This document shows, one piece after another, positions 1 through 7,612 of a stretch of DNA of 64,000 bases (position 1 is the first letter of the stretch; every line of letters begins with the position of its first letter). This DNA is from Mesorhizobium sp. CU3. Its GTDB lineage: Bacteria > Pseudomonadota > Alphaproteobacteria > Rhizobiales > Rhizobiaceae. The position numbers and the translations under genes were made by a program. Under the pieces are notes generated by a model. It did no database searches. It was not told the DNA's origin and saw only the letters and a list, made by a program, of their open reading frames with translations. Location of the stretch: assembly GCF_006442965.1 (NCBI RefSeq), contig NZ_VFWX01000017.1:78154-142153 (forward strand). Reading direction: 5' to 3'.

Positions 1-48
1 GGAGCCCATCGTGCCAAGCCCGATCAGGCCGATTTCGGCTTTTTCCAT
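1..48 (-). CDS. 6-phosphogluconate dehydrogenase, N-terminal fragment
   Basis: Only the first 16 codons are inside the window; the rest lies beyond base 1. The peptide begins MEKAEIGLIGLGTMGS, which is the start of an NADP-binding Rossmann fold (GLGTMG) as found in 6-phosphogluconate dehydrogenase and, less specifically, in the wider beta-hydroxyacid dehydrogenase family. A purine-rich ribosome site (AGGGAAGAAAC) precedes the ATG at 48. The family call rests on a short segment. The intergenic stretch 49-170 shows nothing recognisable. Confidence 0.6.
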   Translation of the reverse strand, partial: MEKAEIGLIGLGTMGS

Positions 49-170
49 CGTTTCTTCCCTGCTTCCGGATCTTTTGTTGATGGCGGCATCTTGAAGATGC
101 CTTCCCAGATGAATGACGGGCCACAGCGGCGGCGTCAACCGTCTCGCTGAATTGTGTCGGGCAGGGCTGC

Positions 171-1796
171 CTATTCCGCCCTGATCTCGATAGGCGCTTC
201 GATCTTCACCAATTCGAAGTCCGAGACAAGGATGTCGAGCCGCGCATTCCATCGGCCAGGAACGGGGATAACCAGATTGTCGACCCGCCAGGTGCCATCG
301 CCGGGCTTGAATGCCGGCCGCTTGATCGCTTCGATGCCGGACTCCGGCTTCGACAGAACCAGCGTCACTTGCTTGGCGTCGAGCGGCCCGAAATCGCCGG
401 TCATGATCATCATCGAGGCGGCGGTCTGTCCGGCATGTCCAGGCGTGATGCTCAAATCGGCCATCGCCTGCAGGGTATGGATATGGATCGACACCGGCTG
501 CGTGGCGGCAATCGCCAGCGCGCGTGGCGGCGGCGTGAAGCGCCAGCCGGCGGCGACGCCGAAGATGGCGAGCACGATCACCACCTCGATGCGGATGGAA
601 CGCGCCAGACGCCGCTGCACTTCGGTGTCGCCCGCTTCGGCGGGCTTGGTCAGCGTCCAGCGGTTGACGGCGGCGAGCGTGAACAGGAACAGAAGCAGCG
701 CCAGCTTTACGAGCAGCAGGCGGCCATAGGATGTGTCGATGAGGGCCGCCGGCTGCTGCACCTGGATGATGGCAAGCACGATGCCGCTGGCGGCAAGCAC
801 AGCCACCACCGGCAGGATCGCGCGTGAGAACCGGCGCAGGAACAGCTGCGCTTCCGACGGCTGCCGCCGCAGCGCGAGCCCAAGCGGCGCCAGCGCGCCA
901 GCCCAGAAGGCGATGGCCGTGCCATGCAGGAACACCAGCGGCCGCGTCAGCCAGCGCGGCTCGGCGGCACTGGCGTGGCCGCTGGCAGCAAGGGCGGCGC
1001 CGGCGCCGAGAAGCGCCAGAGTTGCCAACAGCTTACGAAGGCTTGCCGGTCCGGCAAGCGACAGCAAAGCAAGGCCAAGCGCGATCAGGCCGATCAGCAC
1101 GGTCCAGACGAAGCTGGTCTCCAATGCCGTCTTCCACACCGTGGGCGACGCGAAGCGGGCGAGCGGTGCGCCAAGCCCATCCAGCCCCTGCAGCCCGAGC
1201 GACAACGGCGCCCCGACGAGGCCGAGAAGCAGCGCGGTGGCGACGAAGCGTTGGCCGAGGCGCCGGTCCTCTGCCAGCCAGGCAAGCGAGAATGCGCCGC
1301 CAATGCCGAGAAAGAAGCCGGCATAGAGAAACAACTTGCCGACCCAGATCGCCGCGCGCAGCGTCCAGTCGACGGCTTGTCCGACAACAGGCGGAGCACT
1401 CGGCGCGCCGATGGAAAACAGCGCCGAACCGCCGACCGGATGGCCGTCGACCGACACCACGCGCCAGCTCAGCACATGCGTGCCGGATCTGAGCGTTTCG
1501 GGATTGTCGATCTCGACAGTCTGGTCGTTGAGGCGGAAAAAGGTCAGCGGCAGTTGCGAACCGTCCGGCCGCACCAGCGTCAGCACCAAAGGCGAGACTG
1601 GCTCGCTGAAGGTGATTGAAAATCGTTTTGGGCTTTGCGCCAGCACCGCGCCGTCGGACGGATCGGTCGCGACCAGCGCCGCATGTGCAAACGCACGGCC
1701 CGGCAAAGCCAGCACCGCGATCGCCATGACCGCCGCCAGCAGCCAGGCAAGCAGGCCGATGCGCCGGATCGTCGATGGAGGCTGTATTGCGTTCAT
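171..1796 (-). CDS. CopC-CopD fusion copper protein
   Basis: A 541-residue membrane protein with a periplasmic CopC domain fused to a CopD-type membrane domain (YcnJ-like). Residues 1-37 form a signal peptide ending AFA, so the mature protein should begin with His38, the residue that binds Cu in CopC. The CopC part runs to about residue 145 and keeps the VDGHPVGG motif. About eight hydrophobic segments follow, then a soluble C-terminal domain of about 110 residues. The ATG at 1796 was chosen over an upstream in-frame ATG at 1829 because the signal peptide starts there. Last gene of the copper operon. Probable role: periplasmic copper binding and uptake into the cytoplasm. Confidence 0.88.
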   Translation of the reverse strand: MNAIQPPSTIRRIGLLAWLLAAVMAIAVLALPGRAFAHAALVATDPSDGAVLAQSPKRFSITFSEPVSPLVLTLVRPDGSQLPLTFFRLNDQTVEIDNPETLRSGTHVLSWRVVSVDGHPVGGSALFSIGAPSAPPVVGQAVDWTLRAAIWVGKLFLYAGFFLGIGGAFSLAWLAEDRRLGQRFVATALLLGLVGAPLSLGLQGLDGLGAPLARFASPTVWKTALETSFVWTVLIGLIALGLALLSLAGPASLRKLLATLALLGAGAALAASGHASAAEPRWLTRPLVFLHGTAIAFWAGALAPLGLALRRQPSEAQLFLRRFSRAILPVVAVLAASGIVLAIIQVQQPAALIDTSYGRLLLVKLALLLFLFTLAAVNRWTLTKPAEAGDTEVQRRLARSIRIEVVIVLAIFGVAAGWRFTPPPRALAIAATQPVSIHIHTLQAMADLSITPGHAGQTAASMMIMTGDFGPLDAKQVTLVLSKPESGIEAIKRPAFKPGDGTWRVDNLVIPVPGRWNARLDILVSDFELVKIEAPIEIRAE

Positions 1797-1849
1797 GCTC
1801 TCGGGACAGGAAGTGATGGCGCGCTCCAATGGAGCGCGCCATCAAGAGA

Positions 1850-2368
1850 TCATTTCTTGGGCAGCAATTTGATGCCGGGCGCCGGTGTTTCGAGGGAATC
1901 CTCGTCTTGCCCCGCCGCCGGGATTTCGATCCAGCGCGCGGCGGCGTCGCCGCATTCCTGGACGACAGGGAAATAGAGCATCTGGCCCGCCGGCAGATCG
2001 GCCGCCAGCGAGGCGCGGAAGACGAACTCGTCATAGAATTCGTCGGGCAAATTGCCGCCGCTCCAGTCGACTTCCTTGACGCCGGTGGTCAGCGTCTCGC
2101 CATAGAGCTGGTAGGATTTCTCGTATTTGCCCTTCTTGGTCTGCAGCGTCCAGCCGGGCTTCGGCATCGGCTTCACCGAAATCACGCCTTCCGGGATCTG
2201 CACCCGCACAGCGGTCGTCGCCTTGCCCTCGCAGCCATGCGGCACGCGCAACACCGCCTTGTAGGTCGAGCCGACGGCGGCTTCCTGGGTTTCCAGCGTG
2301 ATATGCGCCAGCGCCGCATTCGTTCCGAGCGCAAGCAGCGCGCCTGCGGCAAAAAGATATGTCTTCAT
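1850..2368 (-). CDS. YcnI-family (DUF1775) copper-binding protein
   Basis: A 172-residue exported protein of the YcnI/DUF1775 family. The signal peptide ends near residue 21 (AALA), leaving His22 as the mature N-terminus (HITLE). In characterised YcnI proteins this terminal His, a Glu and a conserved Trp bind copper; a PGWTL Trp is present. It lies between the PCuAC and CopC-CopD genes on the same strand, the usual YcnI-PCuAC-CopCD grouping. The role in periplasmic copper delivery is inferred from family and context. Confidence 0.88.
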   Translation of the reverse strand: MKTYLFAAGALLALGTNAALAHITLETQEAAVGSTYKAVLRVPHGCEGKATTAVRVQIPEGVISVKPMPKPGWTLQTKKGKYEKSYQLYGETLTTGVKEVDWSGGNLPDEFYDEFVFRASLAADLPAGQMLYFPVVQECGDAAARWIEIPAAGQDEDSLETPAPGIKLLPKK

Positions 2369-2404
2369 GGATTGTCCCTCTGATTTCTGAATGCGACCCA
2401 GCGA

Positions 2405-2947
2405 TTACTCGTCGTGGTCCATGTCCATGTCGCCGGTTTCGCCCATGCCCTCGACGGCGAACTCGATCTTGACGCTGCCGGCCTTCTCGAAGGTCAGCGT
2501 CGCCGGGAACTTTTCGCCCTGCTTCGGCTGCCGCTTCAGGCCGGTGAACATCAGGTGGTAGGCGCCGGGCTTCAGCGCGACCTTGCCGCCGGCCGGGATT
2601 TCCAGCCCGCCGCTGACCGGCCGCATGGTCATGACGCCGTCCTTGACGCCCATTTCATGTAGCTCGGCCTTGTCGGAGATGTCGGACGAGATGGACAGCA
2701 GCCGGTCAGCCGCGCTGCCCTTGTTGACCACGGTGAAATAGCCGCCGGCGACCTTGGCGCCGGGCGGCGTGGCGCGCGACCAAGGATGCTCGATCTGGAG
2801 ATCGCCGACCTTGAACTCATGCGCAAGGGCGGCCGGAATGCAGGCGAACAGTAGCAGCAAAGCGAGCATGGCAAGGCCGATAGGCCGCAGATCGAGCGGC
2901 GGCGCGCCGCGAAGGGCGAAGGCTCGCGCATTAGGAAGATTGGACAT
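2405..2947 (-). CDS. PCu(A)C periplasmic copper chaperone
   Basis: A 180-residue exported protein with the PCu(A)C fold. After a long N-region and a hydrophobic signal ending ALA near residue 42, the mature protein should start with His (HEFKVG). The copper motif of Met and His is visible: HEM, MTMRP and the later HLM. The tail is rich in Asp and Met (DMDMDHDE), which may add a second metal site. A GGAG ribosome site lies six bases before the ATG. PCu(A)C proteins deliver Cu(I) to the CuA centre of cytochrome oxidase. Confidence 0.9.
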   Translation of the reverse strand: MSNLPNARAFALRGAPPLDLRPIGLAMLALLLLFACIPAALAHEFKVGDLQIEHPWSRATPPGAKVAGGYFTVVNKGSAADRLLSISSDISDKAELHEMGVKDGVMTMRPVSGGLEIPAGGKVALKPGAYHLMFTGLKRQPKQGEKFPATLTFEKAGSVKIEFAVEGMGETGDMDMDHDE

Positions 2948-3036
2948 GGTTGCTCCATGGATAGGGGATCGCGCCGCAAGGCGGCCGCGAGCAGTCTGAT
3001 CGTAGGATGGTCAAGGCCGCGAAAGGTTCCGCGGGA

Positions 3037-3411
3037 TCAGCCGATTGCCGGCGGCGCGCGCGGATTGGCCGGCGAGCGATCGCGGGCGAAGTCCAGATGC
3101 TGGAAGGCCGGAACTGCAAAAGCGACCGCTTCGAAAGCCGCCACCCCGTGCAGTGCATTCGCTTGCGGCGGCGGCAGATGCGCCGAAAAAACCATGCTGC
3201 AGCCGAGCGCGCAGCAGGCCGGCATATGCTGCTGGTGCGGATCGCCACCAGGCAGCTTGACCACGCCTTCATGCGTACAGATGACATTGCCGAAGGCATC
3301 GAGCTGCGATGGCGCGCCGAAGGCAAAGGCGCCGAGCGAGGACTGAAGCAACAAAAGCAGCGCCGCGACGAACGCGGCCGGCATGCTCCATCGTTTCAGC
3401 CGTATACCCAA
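3037..3411 (-). CDS. DUF2946 family small exported protein
   Basis: A 124-residue protein, first gene of the copper operon. A hydrophobic N-terminal segment (about residues 10-30) is followed by a Cys/His-rich stretch with CTHEG, HQQHMP and ACCALGC, the arrangement seen in DUF2946 proteins that accompany copper genes. The Cys and His residues suggest metal binding, but the biochemical role is unknown. The PCuAC gene follows 89 bases downstream on the same strand. The 98 bases between this gene and the regulator at 3510 should hold the operon promoter. Confidence 0.75.
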   Translation of the reverse strand: MGIRLKRWSMPAAFVAALLLLLQSSLGAFAFGAPSQLDAFGNVICTHEGVVKLPGGDPHQQHMPACCALGCSMVFSAHLPPPQANALHGVAAFEAVAFAVPAFQHLDFARDRSPANPRAPPAIG

Positions 3412-3509
3412 GGGAAAGCCTCTCCCGGAAACTTGATCGACCGTAACACGGACAACTCAGCCGGAAAATCGGCAAAACTGCGCTGCGGCAACGCGGCGCG
3501 ACGCGGGTC

Positions 3510-4412
3510 TTACGCGGGCTGCGCTTGTCGTCCTTCGGGAATGGAGCTCAGCAGCGTCTGGCGCGCCGATTTCAGATGCTTGCGACAGGCGGCGTCGACC
3601 TTGGCCGGATCGCGCGATTTCAGCGCCGCGATATAGGCCAGGTGCTCCTGAATCGCGACTTCGTTGCGCTGGCGCTCCTCGGCCTTGTTCCACTGATAAT
3701 GATAGTGGAAGATCATCGCGATCACGTCGTAGAAGTCGACGATGAAGCGGTTATGCGAGGCGCGGTGGATCAGCCGGTGCAAGCGCTCGTCGAGTTCGGA
3801 GAATTCGTTGAAGCGCGTCGCGATCTCGCCGGCGAGTTGGCGATGCTCGACCTCCAGCCTGTCGAGATCGGCCCACACCGCGCTCTCTTGCGGCAGCGCG
3901 ACGAAGGCCGCCGCCGAGCGCAGTTCGAACATCTCGCGGATCTCGGTCAGTTCCAGCGCGAAGGCGCGGGTAAAACCCTTCAGCACCCAGTGGCTGTTGC
4001 GCCGCTTCTCGATCAGCCCGAAGCGCGAGAAGCGGATCAGGAACTCGCGCACGCTGGTGGTGCCGACACCGATCTCGCGCGCCAGCTCCAGCTCGTTGAT
4101 CTGCATGCCGGCCTCCGCACCGCCGGCCAGCAGCCGGCGCATGAAGGAGCGTTCGATGATCTCGGCCAGCGAATCGGTTTCCTCTTCGGGGAAGAAATCC
4201 TCCTCTCGCGGCGCCCTCAGCACCGTCTTGCTGCGCTTATTCCAGTCGATCAGCCCGGTCTCCTCCATGCGCGAGAGGATGCTGCGCACCGTGGTGCGGC
4301 TGACGCCGAGCAGCGTGCCGAGCTCGGGCTCCGAAGGCAGGCTCCGGGATTCGTCGAGCATGCGCAGGCAGCGGTTGAAAGCGTCCTTGTAGACGTTGTT
4401 ACTCTTCGACAT
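3510..4412 (-). CDS. GntR/FadR-type regulator with two winged-helix segments
   Basis: A 300-residue cytoplasmic repressor-type protein. Residues 24-60 form one GntR-like winged helix (LPSEPELGTLLGVSRTTVRS), and residues 102-145 form a second (INELELAREIGVGTTSVREF). An all-helical FCD ligand domain covers about 150-290, with Asp and several His positioned to bind a metal. Most FCD regulators have only one DNA-binding domain. It diverges from the uxaA-type gene at 4671, whose promoter carries a nine-base dyad, so it probably controls that gene and perhaps the sugar importer downstream. Ligand unknown; a sugar acid is likely. Confidence 0.85.
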   Translation of the reverse strand: MSKSNNVYKDAFNRCLRMLDESRSLPSEPELGTLLGVSRTTVRSILSRMEETGLIDWNKRSKTVLRAPREEDFFPEEETDSLAEIIERSFMRRLLAGGAEAGMQINELELAREIGVGTTSVREFLIRFSRFGLIEKRRNSHWVLKGFTRAFALELTEIREMFELRSAAAFVALPQESAVWADLDRLEVEHRQLAGEIATRFNEFSELDERLHRLIHRASHNRFIVDFYDVIAMIFHYHYQWNKAEERQRNEVAIQEHLAYIAALKSRDPAKVDAACRKHLKSARQTLLSSIPEGRQAQPA

Positions 4413-4562
4413 TTCCCTGCCCCGTTGCCTCGCCGGCGCTTGCGACGGCCGGCTTGAGGCAATTATGTTGCGTTCCTAGCGCAAGCGTCCGAAAACACGA
4501 AAGGTTTTCGCCGGCTTGCCAACGGGCATCGATGCTCTCCGCGGGAGGCACGCTGCCGCGAC

Positions 4563-4601
4563 GAAAAAACAATTGACGCAAAAATGTTTTTTCCCGATAA
4601 A
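4563..4601 (+). promoter_or_regulatory. Putative promoter and operator of the uxaA-type gene
   Basis: TTGACG at 4573-4578 and GATAAA at 4596-4601 are separated by 17 bases, a plausible sigma-70 promoter reading into the gene at 4671. A perfect nine-base inverted repeat, GAAAAAACA at 4563-4571 and TGTTTTTTC at 4585-4593, brackets the -35 box. That is a sensible position for a repressor such as the adjacent GntR protein. Confidence 0.5.
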
Positions 4602-4670
4602 AGACATTACCCTTAAACGGGCGCAAGTCAATCCGCCCCGCACTCCCAGGATCACCCAGGACAGCCGCTC

Positions 4671-6176
4671 GTGACCGTTGCAAACATCATCCTTCTCTCC
4701 CCCTCCGACAATGTCGCAGTTGCCAATGGCCGCCTTGAGATCGGCACCACCCTGCCGGGGGGCGCCGCCGCGGTGGCGGTGATCGAGCCGGGCCACAAGG
4801 TGGCGATCAAGCCGATCGCCGCCGGCGAAGCCGTGGTGAAATACGCGCAGGCGATCGGCCGCGCCACGACCGACATCGCACCTGGCGAGCATGTCCACTC
4901 GCACAATCTGGTGTTCGAGAGCGGCCGGCTGCCGGTGGTGCCGCCGAGCGAGGCCGAACACGCTACAGAGGCGGACCGCAAGCGCACCTTCATGGGCTAT
5001 CGCCGCGCCGACGGCCGCGCCGGCACGCGCAACTTCATCGGCATCATCGCCAGCGTCAATTGCTCGTCGACGGTCTGCCATGCGATCGCCGACGAGGCAA
5101 ACCGCACGCTCTTGCCGAGATATCCCGGCATCGACGGCTTCGTGCCGATCGTGCACGGCCAGGGCTGCGGCATGAGCGCCACCGGCGACGGCATGATGGT
5201 GCTGCACCGCACGCTCGCCGGCTATGCGCGCCACCCGAATTTCGGCGGCATACTGATGGTCGGGCTGGGCTGTGAGGTCAACCAGCTCACGCTTTACGGC
5301 CAGAAGGGCGTCGCCGCCGGCAAGCGCCACTTCAACATCCAGGAGGCCGGCGGCTCGCGCAAATCGGTCCTGAGGGCAATGGACGTGCTGGCCGAGATCG
5401 CCGAGGAGGTGGGCCATCTGCAGCGCGAACCGATCCCGGTCTCGGAGATCGTCGTCGGCCTGCAATGCGGCGGCTCGGACGGCATGTCCGGCATCACCGC
5501 CAACCCGGCGCTGGGCGCTGCCGTCGACATCCTCGCCGATTGCGGCGGCATCGGCATCCTGTCCGAGACCACCGAGATTTACGGCGCTGAGCATTTGCTC
5601 GCCTATCGCGCCGCCTCGCCGGAGATCGCCGCCAAGCTCGACAGCTATGTGAAGTGGTGGGAGGACCATACCGCCAAGCACGGCGCCTCGATCGACAACA
5701 ATCCTTCGCCCGGCAACAAGCGCGGTGGCCTGACCACCATCCTGGAAAAGTCGCTGGGCGCCGTCGCCAAGGGCGGCCAGACGCCGCTCAACGGCGTCTT
5801 CGGCTATGCCGAGAAGGTCTCAGGACACGGCCTAGTGTTCATGGACACGCCCGGCTACGACCCGGTCTCGGCCACCGGTCAGGTCGCCGGCGGCGCCAAC
5901 ATCATCGTCTTCACCACCGGCCGCGGCTCCTGTTTCGGCTGCCGCCCGACGCCGTCGATCAAGGTCGCCACCAACTCCACCATGTACAACCAGATGGAAG
6001 AGGACATGGACGTCAATTGCGGCGTCATCGCCTCGGGCGAGAAGACCATCGCCGGCATGGGCCGCGAGCTCTTCGAGCTGATCATAGAGACCGCGTCGGG
6101 CCGCAAGACCAAGAGCGAGGCGTTCGGCTACGGCGACAACGAATTCGTGCCCTGGCACCTCGGCGCGACGCTTTAG
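4671..6176 (+). CDS. UxaA-family sugar-acid dehydratase (altronate/galactarate type)
   Basis: A 501-residue cytoplasmic enzyme. Residues 1-95 form an SAF domain. The core from about 105 carries typical UxaA motifs: GRAGTRN, GCGMSATGDG, GLGCEVNQ, QCGGSDGMSG and, near the end, GRGSCFGCRPTPSIK. Family members remove water from altronate, galactarate or related acids, using iron. Start is GTG at 4671; the promoter described at 4563 lies 70 bases upstream. The stop codon coincides with the first bases of a dispersed repeat. The exact substrate cannot be read from sequence. The aldo/keto reductase that follows would fit an oxidative pathway of aldose to aldonate to keto-deoxy acid. Confidence 0.85.
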   Translation: MTVANIILLSPSDNVAVANGRLEIGTTLPGGAAAVAVIEPGHKVAIKPIAAGEAVVKYAQAIGRATTDIAPGEHVHSHNLVFESGRLPVVPPSEAEHATEADRKRTFMGYRRADGRAGTRNFIGIIASVNCSSTVCHAIADEANRTLLPRYPGIDGFVPIVHGQGCGMSATGDGMMVLHRTLAGYARHPNFGGILMVGLGCEVNQLTLYGQKGVAAGKRHFNIQEAGGSRKSVLRAMDVLAEIAEEVGHLQREPIPVSEIVVGLQCGGSDGMSGITANPALGAAVDILADCGGIGILSETTEIYGAEHLLAYRAASPEIAAKLDSYVKWWEDHTAKHGASIDNNPSPGNKRGGLTTILEKSLGAVAKGGQTPLNGVFGYAEKVSGHGLVFMDTPGYDPVSATGQVAGGANIIVFTTGRGSCFGCRPTPSIKVATNSTMYNQMEEDMDVNCGVIASGEKTIAGMGRELFELIIETASGRKTKSEAFGYGDNEFVPWHLGATL

Positions 6177-6229
6177 AGCAATCCAGGCAAACGCGTAACG
6201 GCTTTCCGATTGGGCCGCTGAAACGCTCT
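6174..6229. repeat. Degenerate dispersed palindromic repeat
   Basis: The sequence starts TAGAGCAATCCAGG and ends with GCTCT, resembling the better-preserved element at 63101. Its first three bases are the stop codon of the uxaA-type gene. Terminal AGAGC/GCTCT are inverted. Confidence 0.5.
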
Positions 6230-6283
6230 CGACCAACAAGACATCGATGACCGGCCGTAAGCCGGCTGCGAGGGGAGGCTTTT

Positions 6284-7282
6284 GTGAACAAACGCCGTAT
6301 CGGCAGCACTACGCTCGACGTGACTGAAATAAGCTTCGGCGGCGCGGCGATCGGCGGGCTTTATCGCGCCTGTTCCCGCGAGGCCGCCATGGCGACTTTA
6401 CAGGCTGCCTGGGATGCCGGGCTGCGCTACTTCGACACCGCCCCGTTCTACGGCTTCGGCCTGTCCGAGCGACGGACAGGGGATTTCCTGCGCGACAAGC
6501 CGCGCTCTTCCTATGTGCTCTCGACCAAGGTGGGGCGCCTGCTCCGGCCGGTTCCCGAAGATCAGGTGCCCGACCATTCCTATGTCGAGCCGCTGCCTTT
6601 CGCGGTCGATTACGATTATTCCTACGACGGCATCATGCGTTCGGTCGAGTTCAGCCACGCGCGGCTCGGCCTCAACAGGATCGACATCCTCTTCGTGCAC
6701 GACATAGGCACATACACGCACGGCGTCGAAAAGACGAAGCTGCACTTCCGCCAATTGATGGACGGCGGTCTGAGGGCCCTGGAGGAGTTGAAGTCCTCCG
6801 GCGCGATCGCCGCCTATGGCCTCGGCGTGAACGAGGTCCGGATCTGCCTCGACGTAATGGCCCGCGCGCCGCTCGACTGCATCCTGCTCGCCAGCCGCTA
6901 CTCGCTCCTCGACCGCAGTGCGCAGGCGGAGCTGCTGCCGTTGTGCCGCCAGCGTGGGACATCGCTGATCGTTGGGGGCGTGTTCAACTCCGGCATTCTG
7001 GCGACCGGCCCTGTGCACGGCGCTCATTTCGACTACATGCCGGCGGACAAGGACATTTTGAGCCGCGTCGGCGCCATGGAGCATATTGCAGCAAATGGCG
7101 GCTATCCACTCGCCGCCGCGGCGTTCCAGTTTCCGCTTCATGAACCCGTCGTTGCCTCTGTGTTGACCGGCACTGCCAAGCCAGCAAACCTGACGCGAAA
7201 CCTCGAACTGCTCAACGTCGAGGTGCCGCCGGAGGATTTCGCCAAGTACGACCCCTACACAGTGTTGCAGAGCCTTGGGTGA
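6284..7282 (+). CDS. Aldo/keto reductase (L-fucose/D-galactose 1-dehydrogenase type)
   Basis: A 332-residue NAD(P)-dependent oxidoreductase of the AKR superfamily. The catalytic tetrad is visible: Asp51 and Tyr56 (FDTAPFYG), Lys82 (STKVG) and His139 (LFVHD). The best relatives by motif are the aldose 1-dehydrogenases that oxidise L-fucose, D-galactose or D-arabinose to lactones, and pyridoxal 4-dehydrogenase. GTG start with a strong GAGGGGAGG site. It follows the uxaA-type gene on the same strand. Together they suggest non-phosphorylative sugar oxidation, but the substrate is inferred. Confidence 0.8.
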   Translation: MNKRRIGSTTLDVTEISFGGAAIGGLYRACSREAAMATLQAAWDAGLRYFDTAPFYGFGLSERRTGDFLRDKPRSSYVLSTKVGRLLRPVPEDQVPDHSYVEPLPFAVDYDYSYDGIMRSVEFSHARLGLNRIDILFVHDIGTYTHGVEKTKLHFRQLMDGGLRALEELKSSGAIAAYGLGVNEVRICLDVMARAPLDCILLASRYSLLDRSAQAELLPLCRQRGTSLIVGGVFNSGILATGPVHGAHFDYMPADKDILSRVGAMEHIAANGGYPLAAAAFQFPLHEPVVASVLTGTAKPANLTRNLELLNVEVPPEDFAKYDPYTVLQSLG

Positions 7283-7352
7283 AGAGAGCCGTCCATCATG
7301 CTGCCGCCTGTTCGACAGGCGCCACCTTTCACAAAGACGCGATCAAGTTGGA

Positions 7353-7397
7353 GGAATAGACATTCCATATTGACACAATAGTGGAATTTATGTTCCA
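7353..7397. promoter_or_regulatory. Pair of dyad operators, GGAAT/ATTCC and TGGAA/TTCCA
   Basis: GGAAT-N4-ATTCC at 7353-7366 and TGGAA-N6-TTCCA at 7382-7397 are perfect inverted repeats. Between them is TTGACA (7370-7375). The half-sites resemble IclR-family operators. No good -10 box follows the TTGACA at standard spacing, so the promoter itself is uncertain. Confidence 0.4.
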
Positions 7398-7522
7398 TGC
7401 GTCAAGGAGGATCGGAAGCCTCGTAAGGGCCGAAACAGGGCACGTCACCCGCCCATTTATTCACGCAAACGGCACCAGTGACCGCTTGCATCGGCCGAAG
7501 CGATGCACTATCAGAATATGGC

Positions 7523-7542
7523 AAATGTTTTTTATTGATAAA
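7523..7542 (+). promoter_or_regulatory. 20-base motif shared with the uxaA promoter
   Basis: AAATGTTTTTT-N3-GATAAA matches bases 4582-4601 at 17 of 20 positions, differing only in the three spacer bases. It lies 70 bases before the importer start. Probably a shared regulator or promoter element. Confidence 0.45.
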
Positions 7543-7612
7543 GTTCTGTTTGGGCCGCGCCTATCCAGATAGAGCTTCCGAACCTTCACCAGGCGATTTA
7601 GGGAGGATCCTA

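Larger units (their letters stand above)
7283..7612. other. Intergenic regulatory region before the ribose-type importer
   Basis: 330 bases without a convincing gene. It holds two short dyads (7353-7397) and a motif shared with the uxaA promoter (7523-7542), listed separately. A GGGAGG ribosome site for the next gene is at 7601-7606. Nothing else recognised. Confidence 0.7.

Noticed and set aside
7370..7375. TTGACA as the -35 box of the importer promoter
   Set aside because: No acceptable -10 hexamer lies 15-19 bases downstream, and the gene starts 240 bases away.
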